Below, piece after piece: positions 10,969-21,599 of a stretch of 64,000 nt of DNA. Every line of letters starts with the position of its first letter. Position 1 is the stretch's first letter. Source of the DNA: Sambucus nigra (taxonomy: Eukaryota > Streptophyta > Magnoliopsida > Dipsacales > Adoxaceae); NCBI GenBank assembly GCA_949130495.1, contig OX422213.1:52524284-52588283 (forward strand), written 5' to 3'. The notes below the pieces were generated by a model. The model saw only the letters and a list, made by a program, of their open reading frames with translations, ran no database searches and was not told the DNA's origin. Position numbers and translations under genes: made by a program.

Positions 10969-13045
10969 TGTGGCCATCCCTTCTGATCCTCGTGGTGAGA
11001 GAGACAAAGAAGGAGGGTGTCCCCTTCATCTCGAGAGGATCTTGGTCCCGCGCATCCCTCTCGGGAGCGCTTAGACCGACGTCGATGATGAGGTGAAAAA
11101 TATAGACTGATGAATTCGCCAGTCTATTTTACTCAAAACAGACAAAAGAAAAAAGGGAGCCATCCCGAAGGATAGCATCCAAAGACATACTGATACATAC
11201 GAAACCAAAATGATTTGAAAAGGGTCCGGAGGCTAAGTTACGAAATAGGAAGGTGTACCCATTCCGCCCTTGCGATATCTCATGGATTATTGTTATTTTC
11301 CTTTATTTCCCCTGTGATATGTGTGCATGTGTATATGTAGCGGAGATAGGAATCATCAACTTGTATCATGGAAGAGATAAATTGAGTCATCCGTAGGAAT
11401 GTTCCTAAAAATAATATTAGAAAATAGGATTTACGCGATTATCCTGGCGTTGATCATTATAAGGGAATGATAACGCATGCGGGATAATACGCCACTAAGA
11501 ACAAATATAGAGTCTAAGAGATTTAAGTTTAAAGAATATAGGAAAAATATAAAAAAAGTAGGAAAAGGACTCGAGTCTCGAGTTTTACCCCGAGACGCCT
11601 ACGTAGCCTTTAGAGGCATCAAAGTCCACATAGTTTGTATGCAAAATTAGGGGTGGGATTTATCCCATAAATCCAATCGGGGACTTCTCGTATATGTGTG
11701 TAAAAAAGTGTTTTAATTATGAGAAAAGTGTGAGAATTCCAGTTTGGAATTTACGAGCAAACCCTCTTTTTCTTATTTTTTTTGGGTTTTATTTATATGA
11801 AAATAAGAGATGTTCAATAATACTAAATAAAAAGTATATTAGGATATGTGAGATGAGAGAATAAAAGTGCTAAGTAATAAAACAAATTAATGCGAATTTA
11901 AAGAGAGAGTTGAGAAAGTTGGACCTTCTTGAAGATCTTGAGCTTGATCTTGAATGTTGGAGAGCAGTCCTTGCACTTGGGTGATGATGGAGGGTACTTG
12001 ATTCACCAAGTTTAATGAAAAGGATGATGAAAAGTGAAGGTTGGAAAGGGAATTGGATGTGGAAATCACACTGACTTCGAGAGGATTTTTCTGAGCTTGT
12101 TGAGAGTGATAGGTTTTCAGATATTCTCCACCTTAAAATGAGGTTAGGCCCTCCATTTAATAGTCCCACGGATTGCCGATCAGAATATCCTCGGACCTGC
12201 CAATCGGCAGGTGTGTTTAGGCACACTACCGATAGGCAGGGTTTGGAACCTACCGTGTGGCAGTCTCTTTCAGGTTCCTTCAGAAAATCGATCATAGAGC
12301 GCGAATCGTTGATCCGAATCTCACACAGGGTGAACCATTATAAAGGTACTTATTATACCTTAAAAAGTCTTTTGGACTTCTCCTAGGTCCGGGAGTTGAC
12401 TTTGGGTCAAATATGGCTCGAAAGTGTTCGTCGGTCCTTTGGACGGGGAATCGTCAAATGCAAACGGATCGTTCATCGGCATGGTAAGTCAGAATCGCAC
12501 ACAAGGAGGGCTGTTGGAAAGGTTAGGAGATGTACTTAGACATTCCAAAGAGTTTTACTCGGTTTGGAGAGTTGACTTTGGTCAACTGATGCCTGGAAGC
12601 ATTCGGTGACCTTTTGGAATAAAACAAATCGTTCGTTCGTACCGTAAGTCAGAATCACGCATGGGGCAGACCGTTGGAAAAGGGTTTCAGTGTCATTTTA
12701 AGATTCATTCAGTCTTGGTCGATATGAATATTTGAATTTGGTCAAACGGATCCTGGGAGCATTCGGTGACCTCCTGATCAAGTTTTGGGGGTAAAACGGA
12801 TCGTTCGTCTGTACCGTAAGTCAACATCTCGCACGGGGTGAACCATTGGAAAGGGGTTTTAGTTCCCTTTGTAAATTCATTCAATCTTATTCGAGCTGAA
12901 GAGTTTGACTTTTTGTCAAACGGAGCTTGGGAGCACCCGATGGCCTTTAGGTCAGTACCCGAGGAGTGAGTTAGGTTTAAAATGATGAAGGGAGGTGCTA
13001 GGGACATTAGGAGAAGTTAGAGGGTATTAGAATGGGGTGTCTACA
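10969..13045 (-). repeat. Element B 3' LTR
   Basis: 2077 bp from TGTGGCCATCCC to GGTGTCTACA, matching 5' LTR 24867-26482 and element A's LTR 26751-28902. It keeps about 496 bp (11992-12487) that B's 5' LTR has lost. That segment includes imperfect palindromes such as CCTGCCAATCGGCAGG (12198-12213) and a minus-strand TATA-like CTATTAAATGG near 12160. The frames 11870-12295, 12138-12386 and 12705-13007 are not genes. Confidence 0.88.
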
Positions 13046-13055
13046 TAGCCCCTCG
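13046..13055 (-). promoter_or_regulatory. Polypurine tract of element B
   Basis: The minus strand reads CGAGGGGCTA immediately before TGTAGACACC, the start of the 3' LTR. It fixes this LTR as the 3' copy of an element whose body lies to the right. Confidence 0.75.
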
Positions 13056-13114
13056 ATGGATGAGTTTGGAATAAACGATAGCCGTTGAATAGACACCACA
13101 TGATGCCTTTGAAA

Positions 13115-14108
13115 GAGGATGACCAGAGGGTCGAGGTCGATTCTAAGGACCTACGGATGAGGATGACTAATTCTGTGGGTCGAAGCTAATTCTGCGGTCT
13201 TAATGAGGTTGACCGATTCTGTGGGTCGAAGCCAATTATGAGGGCTTAGGGATGAGGGTGACCAATTCTTTGGGTCAAAGCCAAATCCGAGGGCTTAAGT
13301 TTAGATGACCAATTATGCGGGCTGGGATGACCAAATCTGTGGGTCAAAGTCAATTCTGCGGGATTAAGTTGGGATGACCAATTCTGCTGGTCGAAGCCAC
13401 TATAAGCTTAAGTTTGAAACGACCAATTCTGTGGGTCGAAGCCAATTCAGCGGGCTTAAGTTTGAAATGACCAATTCTACTGGTAGAAGCCAATTCTACG
13501 GGATTAAGTTTGAAATAAACAATTCTGCGGGTCGAATCCAATTCTGTGGGATTAAGTTAGGATGACCAATTCTGCGGGTTGAAGCCAATTCTGCAGGCTT
13601 AAGTTTTAAATGACCAATTCTACGGGTTGAAGGCAATTCTGTGGGCTTATGTTGGGATGACCAGTTTTGAGGGTCGAAGCCAATTCTATGGGCTTAAGTT
13701 TGAAATAACCAATTCTGTGGGTCAAAGCCAATTCCGCGGGCTTAAGTTTGAGATGACCAATTCTACTAGCTTAAGTTTAAAATGACAAATTCTACGGGTC
13801 AAAGCCAATTCTGCGGGCTTAAGTTGAGATGACCGATTTTGTGGGTCGAAGTCAATTCTGTGGGCTTAAGTTTAAAATGACCAATTCTGCGGGTAGAAGC
13901 CAATTCAGCGGGCTTAAGTTGAGATGACCAATTCTATGGGTCAAAGCCAATTCTGAGGGTTTAGGGATGAGGGTGACCAATTCTGTGGGTCGAAGCCAAT
14001 TCTGAGGACTTAAGTTGAGATGACCAATTCTTCGAGTCAAAGCCAATTCTGTGAGCTTAAGTTGAGATGACCAATTCAGGGGTCAAAGCCAATTCCGCGG
14101 GCTTAAGT
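13115..14108. repeat. Tandem repeat array in element B 3' UTR, about 22 units of about 45 bp
   Basis: Units follow the pattern GATGACCAATTCTGCGGGTC, GAAGCC, AATTCTGCGGGCTTAAGTT. Each holds two related half-repeats built on AATTCTGCGGG. Unit length and sequence vary by small changes and some copies are truncated. Both strands are partly open (13350-13541, 13374-13565, 13852-14046) only because the repeat lacks stops. It lies between the 3' LTR with its polypurine tract and the antisense gene's promoter. Confidence 0.93.
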
Positions 14109-14601
14109 GTGATGTTCTCGGGGAACTCTGTTGGGGAAATTACCTTATGGTTTTTTATTCGAGCTGGGGAGCTGATTGCTGGGGAAATCCTCGTATCTTT
14201 TGGAAATTTTACCTGGGAAACAACCAATTTGATGGTGGGGAAGTGATTAGGCTGTCCAGGGTTTTGACGTATTGCTCGGGGAAATTTGAGACCTTTGGGG
14301 AATAGGAGATGATCCTGAAGTTTTGGATATTTTGGAGGTCCTCTGGGGACGTTGTCGGGGAGAGATTCACTTGGATTTTGAGAGTTTCGCTGGGAAAAAT
14401 AGGAGTTCTGCTTGAGGATGTGCAAAATTTTCTTGGTGAACATGTTCTAAATCCTTTCCGGGATTTTTAGGAATTTTTTGAGGATTTTTCAGGGTTTTCT
14501 GGTATTTTCTGGGAATTTTTGAAAATAAAGGGGGTGCCGGTCATCATGGTGTGGAGGGTGCCATTCGGTAGTGGCACAGAATTTTGAGCTGCCTCGAGAA
14601 G
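14109..14601. other. Region between tandem array and antisense-gene promoter, rich in GGGGAAAT units
   Basis: Irregularly repeated TGGGGAAAT/TCGGGGAAAT words (for example 14133, 14178, 14277) with no periodic spacing, then a T-rich stretch of GGAATTTTT words (14460-14525). From about 14530 there is GGGGGTGCCGGTC and GAGGGTGCCATTCGG, which resemble the block beside the TATA box in element A's LTR (28027-28080). The minus frame 14057-14443 is probably incidental. No gene seen. Confidence 0.6.
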
Positions 14602-14661
14602 GCAAAGGGTCAGTGACGATCGGTAGGTGGGGGTGCAGTACCGATCGATATGACCCTTTGC
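14602..14661. promoter_or_regulatory. 60-bp two-tier hairpin directly upstream of the antisense-gene TATA box
   Basis: Outer arms GCAAAGGGTCA (14602-14612) and TGACCCTTTGC (14651-14661) pair perfectly. Inner arms CGATCGGTA (14617-14625) and TACCGATCG (14639-14647) pair perfectly around a 13-base G-rich loop. The structure ends five bases before TATATAAA. Confidence 0.88.
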
Positions 14662-14665
14662 ATCC

Positions 14666-14673
14666 TATATAAA
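14666..14673 (+). promoter_or_regulatory. TATA box of the antisense PMD gene
   Basis: TATATAAA in CCTATATAAAGGGG, a strong plant TATA consensus. The first ATG (14766) is 100 bases from the start of the box, leaving room for a 60-70 base C/T-rich 5' UTR (TTCTTGCCTTCTCTCTTTC). Confidence 0.7.
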
Positions 14674-14765
14674 GGGGCGGGTTCCCCTCATTTTCACTGC
14701 TTCTTGCCTTCTCTCTTTCTGCATTTTTCTTCTGCGAATCGTTTTAGCATTCCGTAATCTAAAAA

Positions 14766-16945
14766 ATGGCCGCTTTTATGAGCACCGCCGTACACTGGGA
14801 GTGGTTGGCTGTTGATGACTAGGCGAACATGGAGTGGAGAACTCTTTTGACAAATTCGAGCCGATTGCGGATGAGCGGACTTTGCTGCGGGAGCCGTCGC
14901 GTCATCGCTCTTTGAGGGTGGTGAACCCTGGCAATTATGTAAGTAAAATGACTTTTGGCATTTATTTTTTGTGGTTTTCCTTTTTTCTTAAATTTTGACA
15001 AGGTTTCTCTCTTTTAGCAGTCTGATGTTTCTTTGTCGACTATGCGTGCCCACAAGATGACGGGGATTAAGGATGTTTGGGAGCACCTTCCACCTGTGGT
15101 GCGTTTGGTGGTATCATCAGCAGGCTTTGGGAGGTTGGCGTCTGTGCTGGATGAGACACCTCGTTTGACGACGATTTTATGTTCTCTGGCGGAGAGGTGG
15201 TGGGACACTACACACACCTTTAATTTTGGTTTCGGGGAGATGACTGTGACTCCCATAGATATGCAGCAGCTGCTGGGTCTAGATTGCGATGGAGTGCAGA
15301 TAGAGGTGAATCGTTCTTTGCGGGTGAGGCCGGAGGCGGTGCACGCGGCGCTTGGTTATGTGGGGAGGATAGTGTCTGGGAACTACAATCGTGTGTCGCT
15401 GTTGAAGGATGTTTTATTGGGTAGGGTGATTCATGTGGAGGACGGGTTGTAGGTGAGACAGATGTCCCAGTTGTTTATTTTACTGGTGATGGGGGGATTT
15501 CTGGTGGCGTCGAGCGGCGACGTTGTACACTTATGGTTTTTACCATATCTGAGGATGTTTTCGAACATCCCTCTCTATGATTGGGGGAGCCTGACTTTGG
15601 CGACCCTTTATTTTTCTCTAGATGCATTCAGTCGGTGCTGCCGACAGTCTTTCACTGGAGCCATGTATCTTCTTGAGGTATTATTCATGCATTCGCATTT
15701 TCCTTTCATGCATTCGCATTTTCCTTATGCATCTCTTTTTAATTACGGATTTTTATCTTTGGCAGACGTGGTTCTATGTGGTGGTTGGGTGTAATACCCA
15801 ACTGATTGCTTTGAAGGACAAGACTATTGGGGACTTTTGCTGGTTGTATCGGTGGCGGAAGGCCAATCGACAGTCAAGGAGGTCTCTCTCTCTGGAAGCG
15901 GTGCGTCAGGTCTTGAATGGCCTGACCAGTGATAGGGTAAGACTTTTTTTCTTCTTCAGTCTAAGAATTTTGTGTGCTCTGATTCCATATTTCCTTATAT
16001 TTTGCTGGGGATTTTTCAGGTGACCTTTTACACTTAGGGAACGACTGTTCAGGACACGGGGTTGACTGGGGTGAATGCGTAGATAAGGCATTTGCTGGCG
16101 CATGAGTTTGGCCACTCTTGGTATCTCGGGGAGAGGGTGGTCCGATAGATTGCTGAGGAGGAGGTGGTGGTGCCACCTGCGAGGTCCCTTATGTCTATGA
16201 GGTGGGAGCGGCTGCTACCGGAGGATGCGAGGATCACGATGATAATTGGTGAGTCCTACCTTTTGTACATCGATACGGCTGCGCCGTATGATTATATGGA
16301 CTTTGTGATGAGCTGGAAGATGGCGCCTAACATATATGATGCACTGACCTTCCCTCCTGCGGGTTCGAGTCGGCCAGTGGGGTCCTCCCACAGCTGTGGC
16401 GGTCCGTCGTCATCTGCGGCGACGGCGACCTCAGAGGTTCCCTTTGTGCGGTTGCATACTCCTTTATACAACATCCGGTGGGCTGATGGAGGGATGGTGC
16501 CTATGTTACATCGTCCTCATGTGATGGACCCGGAGCAGTTGGGCCTGACAGAGGAGGTTCTTCATCCTTTGGTATATCTTTATGTTCTTCTCTCCGTTTC
16601 TTTTTGATTTCTTTTGATCTTTTTTGGTTGATACTGATTTTGCCTTTTCTTACAGCAAGTCGAGTGTCCACCACTTGGCTGAGGGACTGGATATCTTCGA
16701 CGACTGCCCATATTTGGGATGCAGTTCCTGTTCTTTCTTACTTGGTGCAGTCGGCCTCATCCGGGGAGGAGTCTGGTTCGAGTAGCGGTGGTGCGCATCT
16801 CGCCACAGGTGAAAGAGAGCGCGTTGCAGGGGTGGAAGCTCTTAGGAGAGAGAGGGGAAAGAGCAAGTGTGTGAGAGAGAGAGAGAGAATGACACGAGGT
16901 GAAGGGATTTCTAGCTCCACGGGTAGGACTGTTTCCATGCTGTAG
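14766..16945 (+). pseudogene. Plant mobile domain (PMD) gene carried antisense in element B, five exons, disabled
   Basis: Inferred exons are 14766-14938, 15021-15677, 15766-15936, 16020-16571 and about 16656-16945. All introns have GT donors and AG acceptors, and the first three junctions and exon 4's donor keep phase 0. Exon 2 carries the PMD core: DVWEHLPPVVRLVVSSAGFG, MTVTPIDMQQLLGLDCDG, VHLWFLPYLRM and YDWGSLTLATLYFSLDAFSR. Exon 3 has CWLYRWRKANRQ; exon 4 has WYLGERVV and MRWERLLPEDARI. PMD proteins are plant nuclear proteins (MAIN/MAIL type) also often found in transposons; their role inside retrotransposons is unknown. Breaks: TAG at 14820 with a nearby shift, and TAG at 15450, 16035, 16080 and 16146. 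The last exon's frame is uncertain, and its final codons are antisense integrase sequence. The gene faces the element's gag-pol and has its own TATA box. Confidence 0.78.
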
Positions 16946-17900
16946 ATTATAGAGTAAGGGGTAACCCCAGTAGAGGTTCGGATTGAGATTCGATAGACCC
17001 AGAGGGCGTATGGGATTCAGTCGGCCCAATCTTGATAGCTTTTGGTCATCTTACTAATGATGGCTTTGAGGTTTTTATTGGCGACTTTGACTGCACCGTT
17101 GGTCTGAGATCGGTAGGGAGAAGATTTGTGTCTCCGGGTCCCATACTTTTTGACCACTTTTGTGACTTTTGCCTCAAAATGCAACTCGTTATCTGACACT
17201 AGATCGTGTGGGACCCCATATCGATAGATGATGTTTTTCTAGATGAATTGGGCCACTTTCTTGGCATTCAGATCTGCATATGACTCAGCTTAGACCCATT
17301 TGGTGAAGTAATCAATGGCAACTAGAATGAACTCGTGCCCATTGGAGGCCTTGGGTGTAAGTTTCCCTATGATGTCGATACCCCAGGTGGAGAACGATCA
17401 GGGAGAAGCCATGTTGTATAATTCTCATTGAGGCAAGTGTTGAAGGTTGGAAAACTATTGGCATTTGAGGCATATCCGGACATAGGCGGTGCAATCCTAT
17501 ATTATGGTTGTCCAGTAGTAGCCTTGTCACATGATCTTCTTGGCAAGGATGTGACCGTTCATATGGGGCCCGCATTCCCTACTATGGATTTTCTGCATTA
17601 CTTCTTCAATGTCAGCCCCTGCGATGCTGTGTATATGGGTTCCATATAAGTTTCTCTTAAACAGTGCTTTGTGACAGATGATATATTGGGCAGCCAACCT
17701 TCGGAGGGTTTCCCAATTTTTCTTATTGGAACCCTCGGGATACCTACCATGCTTGAGGAGGTGCCAAATATCATAATACCAGTAATTGGATAGCTCGGGA
17801 TCTTCTTTTCTGATGAGCTCAATGTGGTAGCAGTGGGTTGGTTTGTTTTGCTTTTGGACTAGGAAAGGGGCCATTGTTATTCCTTCGGGCATGTCGACCA
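16886..17900 (-). pseudogene. Element B integrase, C-terminally truncated
   Basis: In the reading direction: an N-terminal zinc-binding-type region (KIHSRECGPHMNGHILAKKI near 17530-17590), the catalytic core with GHEFILVAIDYF (near 17330) and LVSDNELHFEAKV (17160-17210), then SSPYRSQTNGAVKVANKNLK (17060-17115), where the usual catalytic Glu position reads as Val. It continues through WVYRIS, TGVTPYS and METVLPVELEIPSPRV to about 16890, then turns into unrelated GA-rich sequence. The remaining C-terminal DNA-binding part is missing. Integrase would insert the cDNA. This copy has stops and a lost Glu and is inactive. Its last roughly 60 bases overlap the PMD gene's last codons on the other strand. 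Confidence 0.78.
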
Positions 17901-17939
17901 TGGAGGCCAAGGTAGCAAGGGCATCGATTAGGTTACCTT

Positions 17940-18443
17940 TGCTCAAGGTAGGTAGTGGAAGGTGATGTCTTAGAATTGGGAGGCTAGTTCTTCTAGGTGG
18001 GTATAGAATGGTTGGAGTTTCTCCTCCTTGACTTTCCATTTTTTGAGCACTTGACCAATGATGAGGTCAGAATCCCCGTAGACATATATGCATTGTATAT
18101 CTTTCTGGAGAGCAACTTTGAGGCCTACCATACACGCCTCGTATTCAGTCATGTTATTGGTGCAGGGGAAATCTAATTTGATGGCGATGGGAGTGTGTGA
18201 ATCATCTGGGGCGATCAGAAGTATCCCAATGCCATATTATCCCTTTTTATTGGCCGTTCCATCAAAGAACATTTTCCATCCAAGGTCATCTTGAGTAGCG
18301 CAGTGGATGTTTTCATATAGGAATTCATAGATCCAGACATCAGCTTCTTCCATGGGGTAGTCAGCGCGGTAGTCAGAGATGGATCTTCCTTTCATGGCTT
18401 TCTGTATGACATACACGATATCAAACTTGGCTAGGAACATCAA
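17940..18443 (-). pseudogene. Element B RNase H domain
   Basis: The minus frame carries KMFFDGTANKKG (first Asp), NMTEYEACMVGLKVALQ (Glu) and IYVYGDSDLIIGQV (second Asp), the usual order of retroelement RNase H catalytic residues. A stop splits it after NKKG near 18237. It follows RT in the same polyprotein and precedes integrase. RNase H would remove the RNA template during reverse transcription. Confidence 0.8.
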
Positions 18444-19760
18444 CTATGGAGCCATTTGACTGGATAAGGCAGGTTTCTTAAGTAGGTACTTGATGGGGTC
18501 CATTCGAGATACAAGCTTAATGAGGAAGGCGAGTATGTAGTGTGGCAACTTTTGGGTGACCTAAATAAGGGCGACCCATGCTTTTTCCAAAGAAGTGTAG
18601 TTGATTTCGTACCTGACCAGTTTGCGACTGGCGTAATAGATAGATCTTTCTTTGCGGGTATCCTCAAGGTATTGGTCTATAATGCCCCAGCTGCAATGTC
18701 AGTTATGGTTAGGTATAGAAGCAAAGGGAGACCAGACTGTGGTGGCATGAGTAATGGAGGTTGAGTTAGGTATTATTTGATTCGGTCAAAAGCTTCTTGG
18801 CTGGCCTCGTTCCAAACTTTGGTTGAATCCTTTTGGAGGAGTTTAAAAATTGGTTCACAGATGGAGGTTAGCTGGATGATGAACCGACTGATGTATTTTA
18901 ATTTCCCAAGGAAACCACGAACTTCTTTCTCCATTCAGGGAGGTGGCATCTCAAGTATGTCTTTTAGCTTGGCAGGATCTGCTTCTATCCCTTTTTTATT
19001 GACCATGAATCTTAAGAGTTTTCCCTTTGTAAACCCTAAGACACATTTCTGTGGATTGAGTCTCATCTGATATCGTCGCAGTCGTTCGAAGAACTTTCGT
19101 AGAGTGAGAACATGACCTTCTCTAATTTTGGACTTGATAATCATATCATCCACATAGACCTTGACTTCCTTGTGAATCAGATCGTGCAGGATGGTTGTGG
19201 AAGCCCTCTGGTAGGTAGCCCCAGCATTCTTGAGACCAAATGGCATAACAGTGTAGCAAAAGGTTCCCCATGGGGTGATGAATGTGGTATTTTCTTGATG
19301 ATCTGGGTGCATTTTAATTTGATTGTACCCAGCAAACCCGTCGATGAATGACTTGAGAGCATGACTGACTGTGTTGTCCATGATCATATCGATATTGGGT
19401 AGTGGGTAGTCATCCTTTGGAGAGGCTTTGTTCAAGTCCCGATAGTCTACACACATCCGAACTTTCCCTCCTGATTTTGACACAGGCACTATATTGGCTA
19501 GCTATGTGGGATATTCGATTACACGAATGAAGCCCACATTCAACTCTCTGACCACCTCTTCTTTGACTTTGAGTGACCATTCGGTGCGGAGCTTTCTCAT
19601 CTTTTATTTAACTGGCTTGTAATCCGAAAGAGTGGGGATCTCATGTTGAGCTATTTTAGGTTAAATGCCAGGCATATCATCGTAGGACCATCCGAAGATA
19701 TCCACGATCTCCTTCAATAATTCTTCGAGTTATGCATGCTCATACTTATCAATGGTAGCC
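18444..19760 (-). pseudogene. Element B reverse transcriptase
   Basis: The main open block (18935-19489) has RMCVDYRDLNKASPKDDYPL, FIDGFAGYNQIKMHP (first catalytic Asp), MPFGLKNAGATYQR and YVDD (codons at 19145-19156), then the thumb-like RLNPQKCVLGF. A weaker N-terminal part with stops extends to about 19740, and 18444-18667 carries the RT to RNase H connection. The active-site Asp residues are intact but the frame is interrupted on both sides. The frames at 18777-19070 and 19112-19351 are plus-strand shadows. Confidence 0.85.
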
Positions 19761-20822
19761 CCTATATTAATCTCGTGCAGTTGGCTACTATAACCGAGGT
19801 TAACAATAACTGTCTCTTCTTCATTAACTTGAACGAGGTTATGTTGTTCATTATTAACCTTATTTAGATCAGTTAAGAATTATTCATTTGAAAAATTATC
19901 ATCATCTAGAGTTTGATTAGAATCAAAATAATTAATATAAGGCACAATAAGATACTCAAAATCTTCGTTTGTTTCATTGATAGGAAAAACAGCATTGAGA
20001 ACCTCATCAAAGGAGGTCTCGATTACATTTGAGCAAGGATAGACAACAGAAGAAGAAATGTGGTAAACATTGAGGTTGGGTGGGATTTCAACATGTAGAA
20101 CTGGCTCAGCATGCCAATTGAGGAGAGGTGTATCAATAACTTTAATCAGGTGGGATGGATCCAGTTATGTAGTGCTTGAATGAACCATGCAGAGTGTCAA
20201 CCCCAGTGTCTGTAAGTTGAAGGAATATTCGGAGTCACATCCCTCAGAATTTTTGGTATCTCTGATGAGCGACTGTACATGGTGTTGGGAACTTTCGACC
20301 CATGGGTAGATGTCTTGGAAAAATATCTCCATTCCAGGCTTCATCTTCTTGTCTGTATGGTCATACCAGGGTTCCGAAAATCCACAAAAGGGGAAGTCCT
20401 CGCCCTCTTTGATGAATCGTCCATTCAAGGAGTCACCCGGGATAGTCTGGATGCAGTCTAGTCTCCTCTTTGGTCGAGACTGGAGGATCATTTTGAGCTC
20501 TTGTTCTGATGGTTGATACCCTAAACTACAAGGAGGGAAATCTTTCCTCAGTTCAATGGGCTCAAGTATCCCCTGCTGTCTTTGTCATAGACCCAATCCA
20601 GGCATGAAGTGCATGTTTATAAACATCTGAATCACATTGACATTGCCATGAGGGTCGTATTCTGGACAAACCCTTCTTTGAAATCATCCCCTGCCAGGAG
20701 TTAAGTGGTTCAACTCGGAATCCTGATAGGAGCATATCATTTGACCCGTGTTATATCTCAAGGATTAGATTGCTGGTGCTTGCACCCTCAGTATTGTCAT
20801 CGTCACCCAAAATGGTGATGAC
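19761..20822 (-). pseudogene. Element B protease-RT linker
   Basis: Minus-strand coding remnant between protease and RT. The clearest part is 20165-20491 (GDSLNGRFIKEGEDFPFCGF, then PWYDHTDKKMKPGMEIFFQD). No catalytic domain is recognised. Ogre elements have an intron between protease and RT, but I cannot identify convincing splice sites here. The rest is AT-rich with stops. Confidence 0.5.
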
Positions 20823-21574
20823 TCATCTGTCGGCAAAGAATTTCAATTTATGATGAAGTGAGGAAGACACACCCTTGATACTGTGGAGCCAAGGTCGTCT
20901 GAGCAATAGGTTAAAACAAGCTGGGATGTTAATAACTTGGAATTCAACGATAAGGTTTATAGGGCCAACCCCTATTATAAGTTTTATGGATCCCATCACG
21001 TCCCGATTGGTATTATCGTAGGCCCATACATCAGCAGAGGTTGGAGCGAGGTCACTTTCTTTCATTCCTAAGCATTTTAAGGTTCTTAATGGGCAGACAT
21101 TCAAGGCGGATCCATTATCAACAAGAGAGAGTTGTACGATCTTCCCCATAACTTCGACGAAGATGTTGAGTGCATGATTATGGTTTGGCCCAATTCTGGG
21201 GATTTCTTCTTCGGAAAAGGATAGCATTCGGGTAGAGGTCAAGGATTCGACTAAATTTATCGCTTCTTCTGGTGTGGTAGAAGGAGGAACTGTGGGTCCA
21301 GTGAGAAATTTGATCAAAGCATTTATGTGCAGTTGGGAAGACATGAAAAGCCCCTATAGAGTGATAAGGCTTGAGTTTTCTTCAGTTGATCGAGGATCTT
21401 ACTTTCCACGAGGGTTATTTCTGGCATAGGAAGGTTTTTAACGCCCTTCACTTTGTCATTGGCTGGTAGTGGGATTGGGATCTGGTAATGCCTCCCTGAT
21501 CTGGTCATGTGATTTACTGAAGAAGGGAAGAACATGAACCCTATTTCTTCATCAATCCTGGGTTGTTCTGCCAT
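20823..21574 (-). pseudogene. Element B aspartic protease
   Basis: Two overlapping minus frames (21323-21574 and 20823-21344) give one protease region with a frameshift. The active site reads LVDNGSALNVCPLRTL, with the catalytic Asp retained in a D-N-G form. It is followed by the flap and dimer regions (VGPINLIVEFQVINIPACFN, LLLRRPWLHSIKGVSSSLHH). Element A's 125-727 is the homologous but Asp-less copy. The protease would process the Gag-Pol polyprotein. Confidence 0.82.
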
Positions 21575-21599
21575 CTAATTTATTTCTCCGAGGAGCTCC

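Noticed and set aside
13115..14108. Regular direct repeats considered as a CRISPR-like array
   Set aside because: No unique spacers: the whole 45-bp unit repeats and drifts, it lies in a plant retrotransposon 3' UTR, and no cas genes exist.
16738..16938. Minus-strand frame METVLPVELEIP treated as a separate small gene
   Set aside because: It is the tail of element B's integrase running into GA-rich sequence antisense to the PMD gene.
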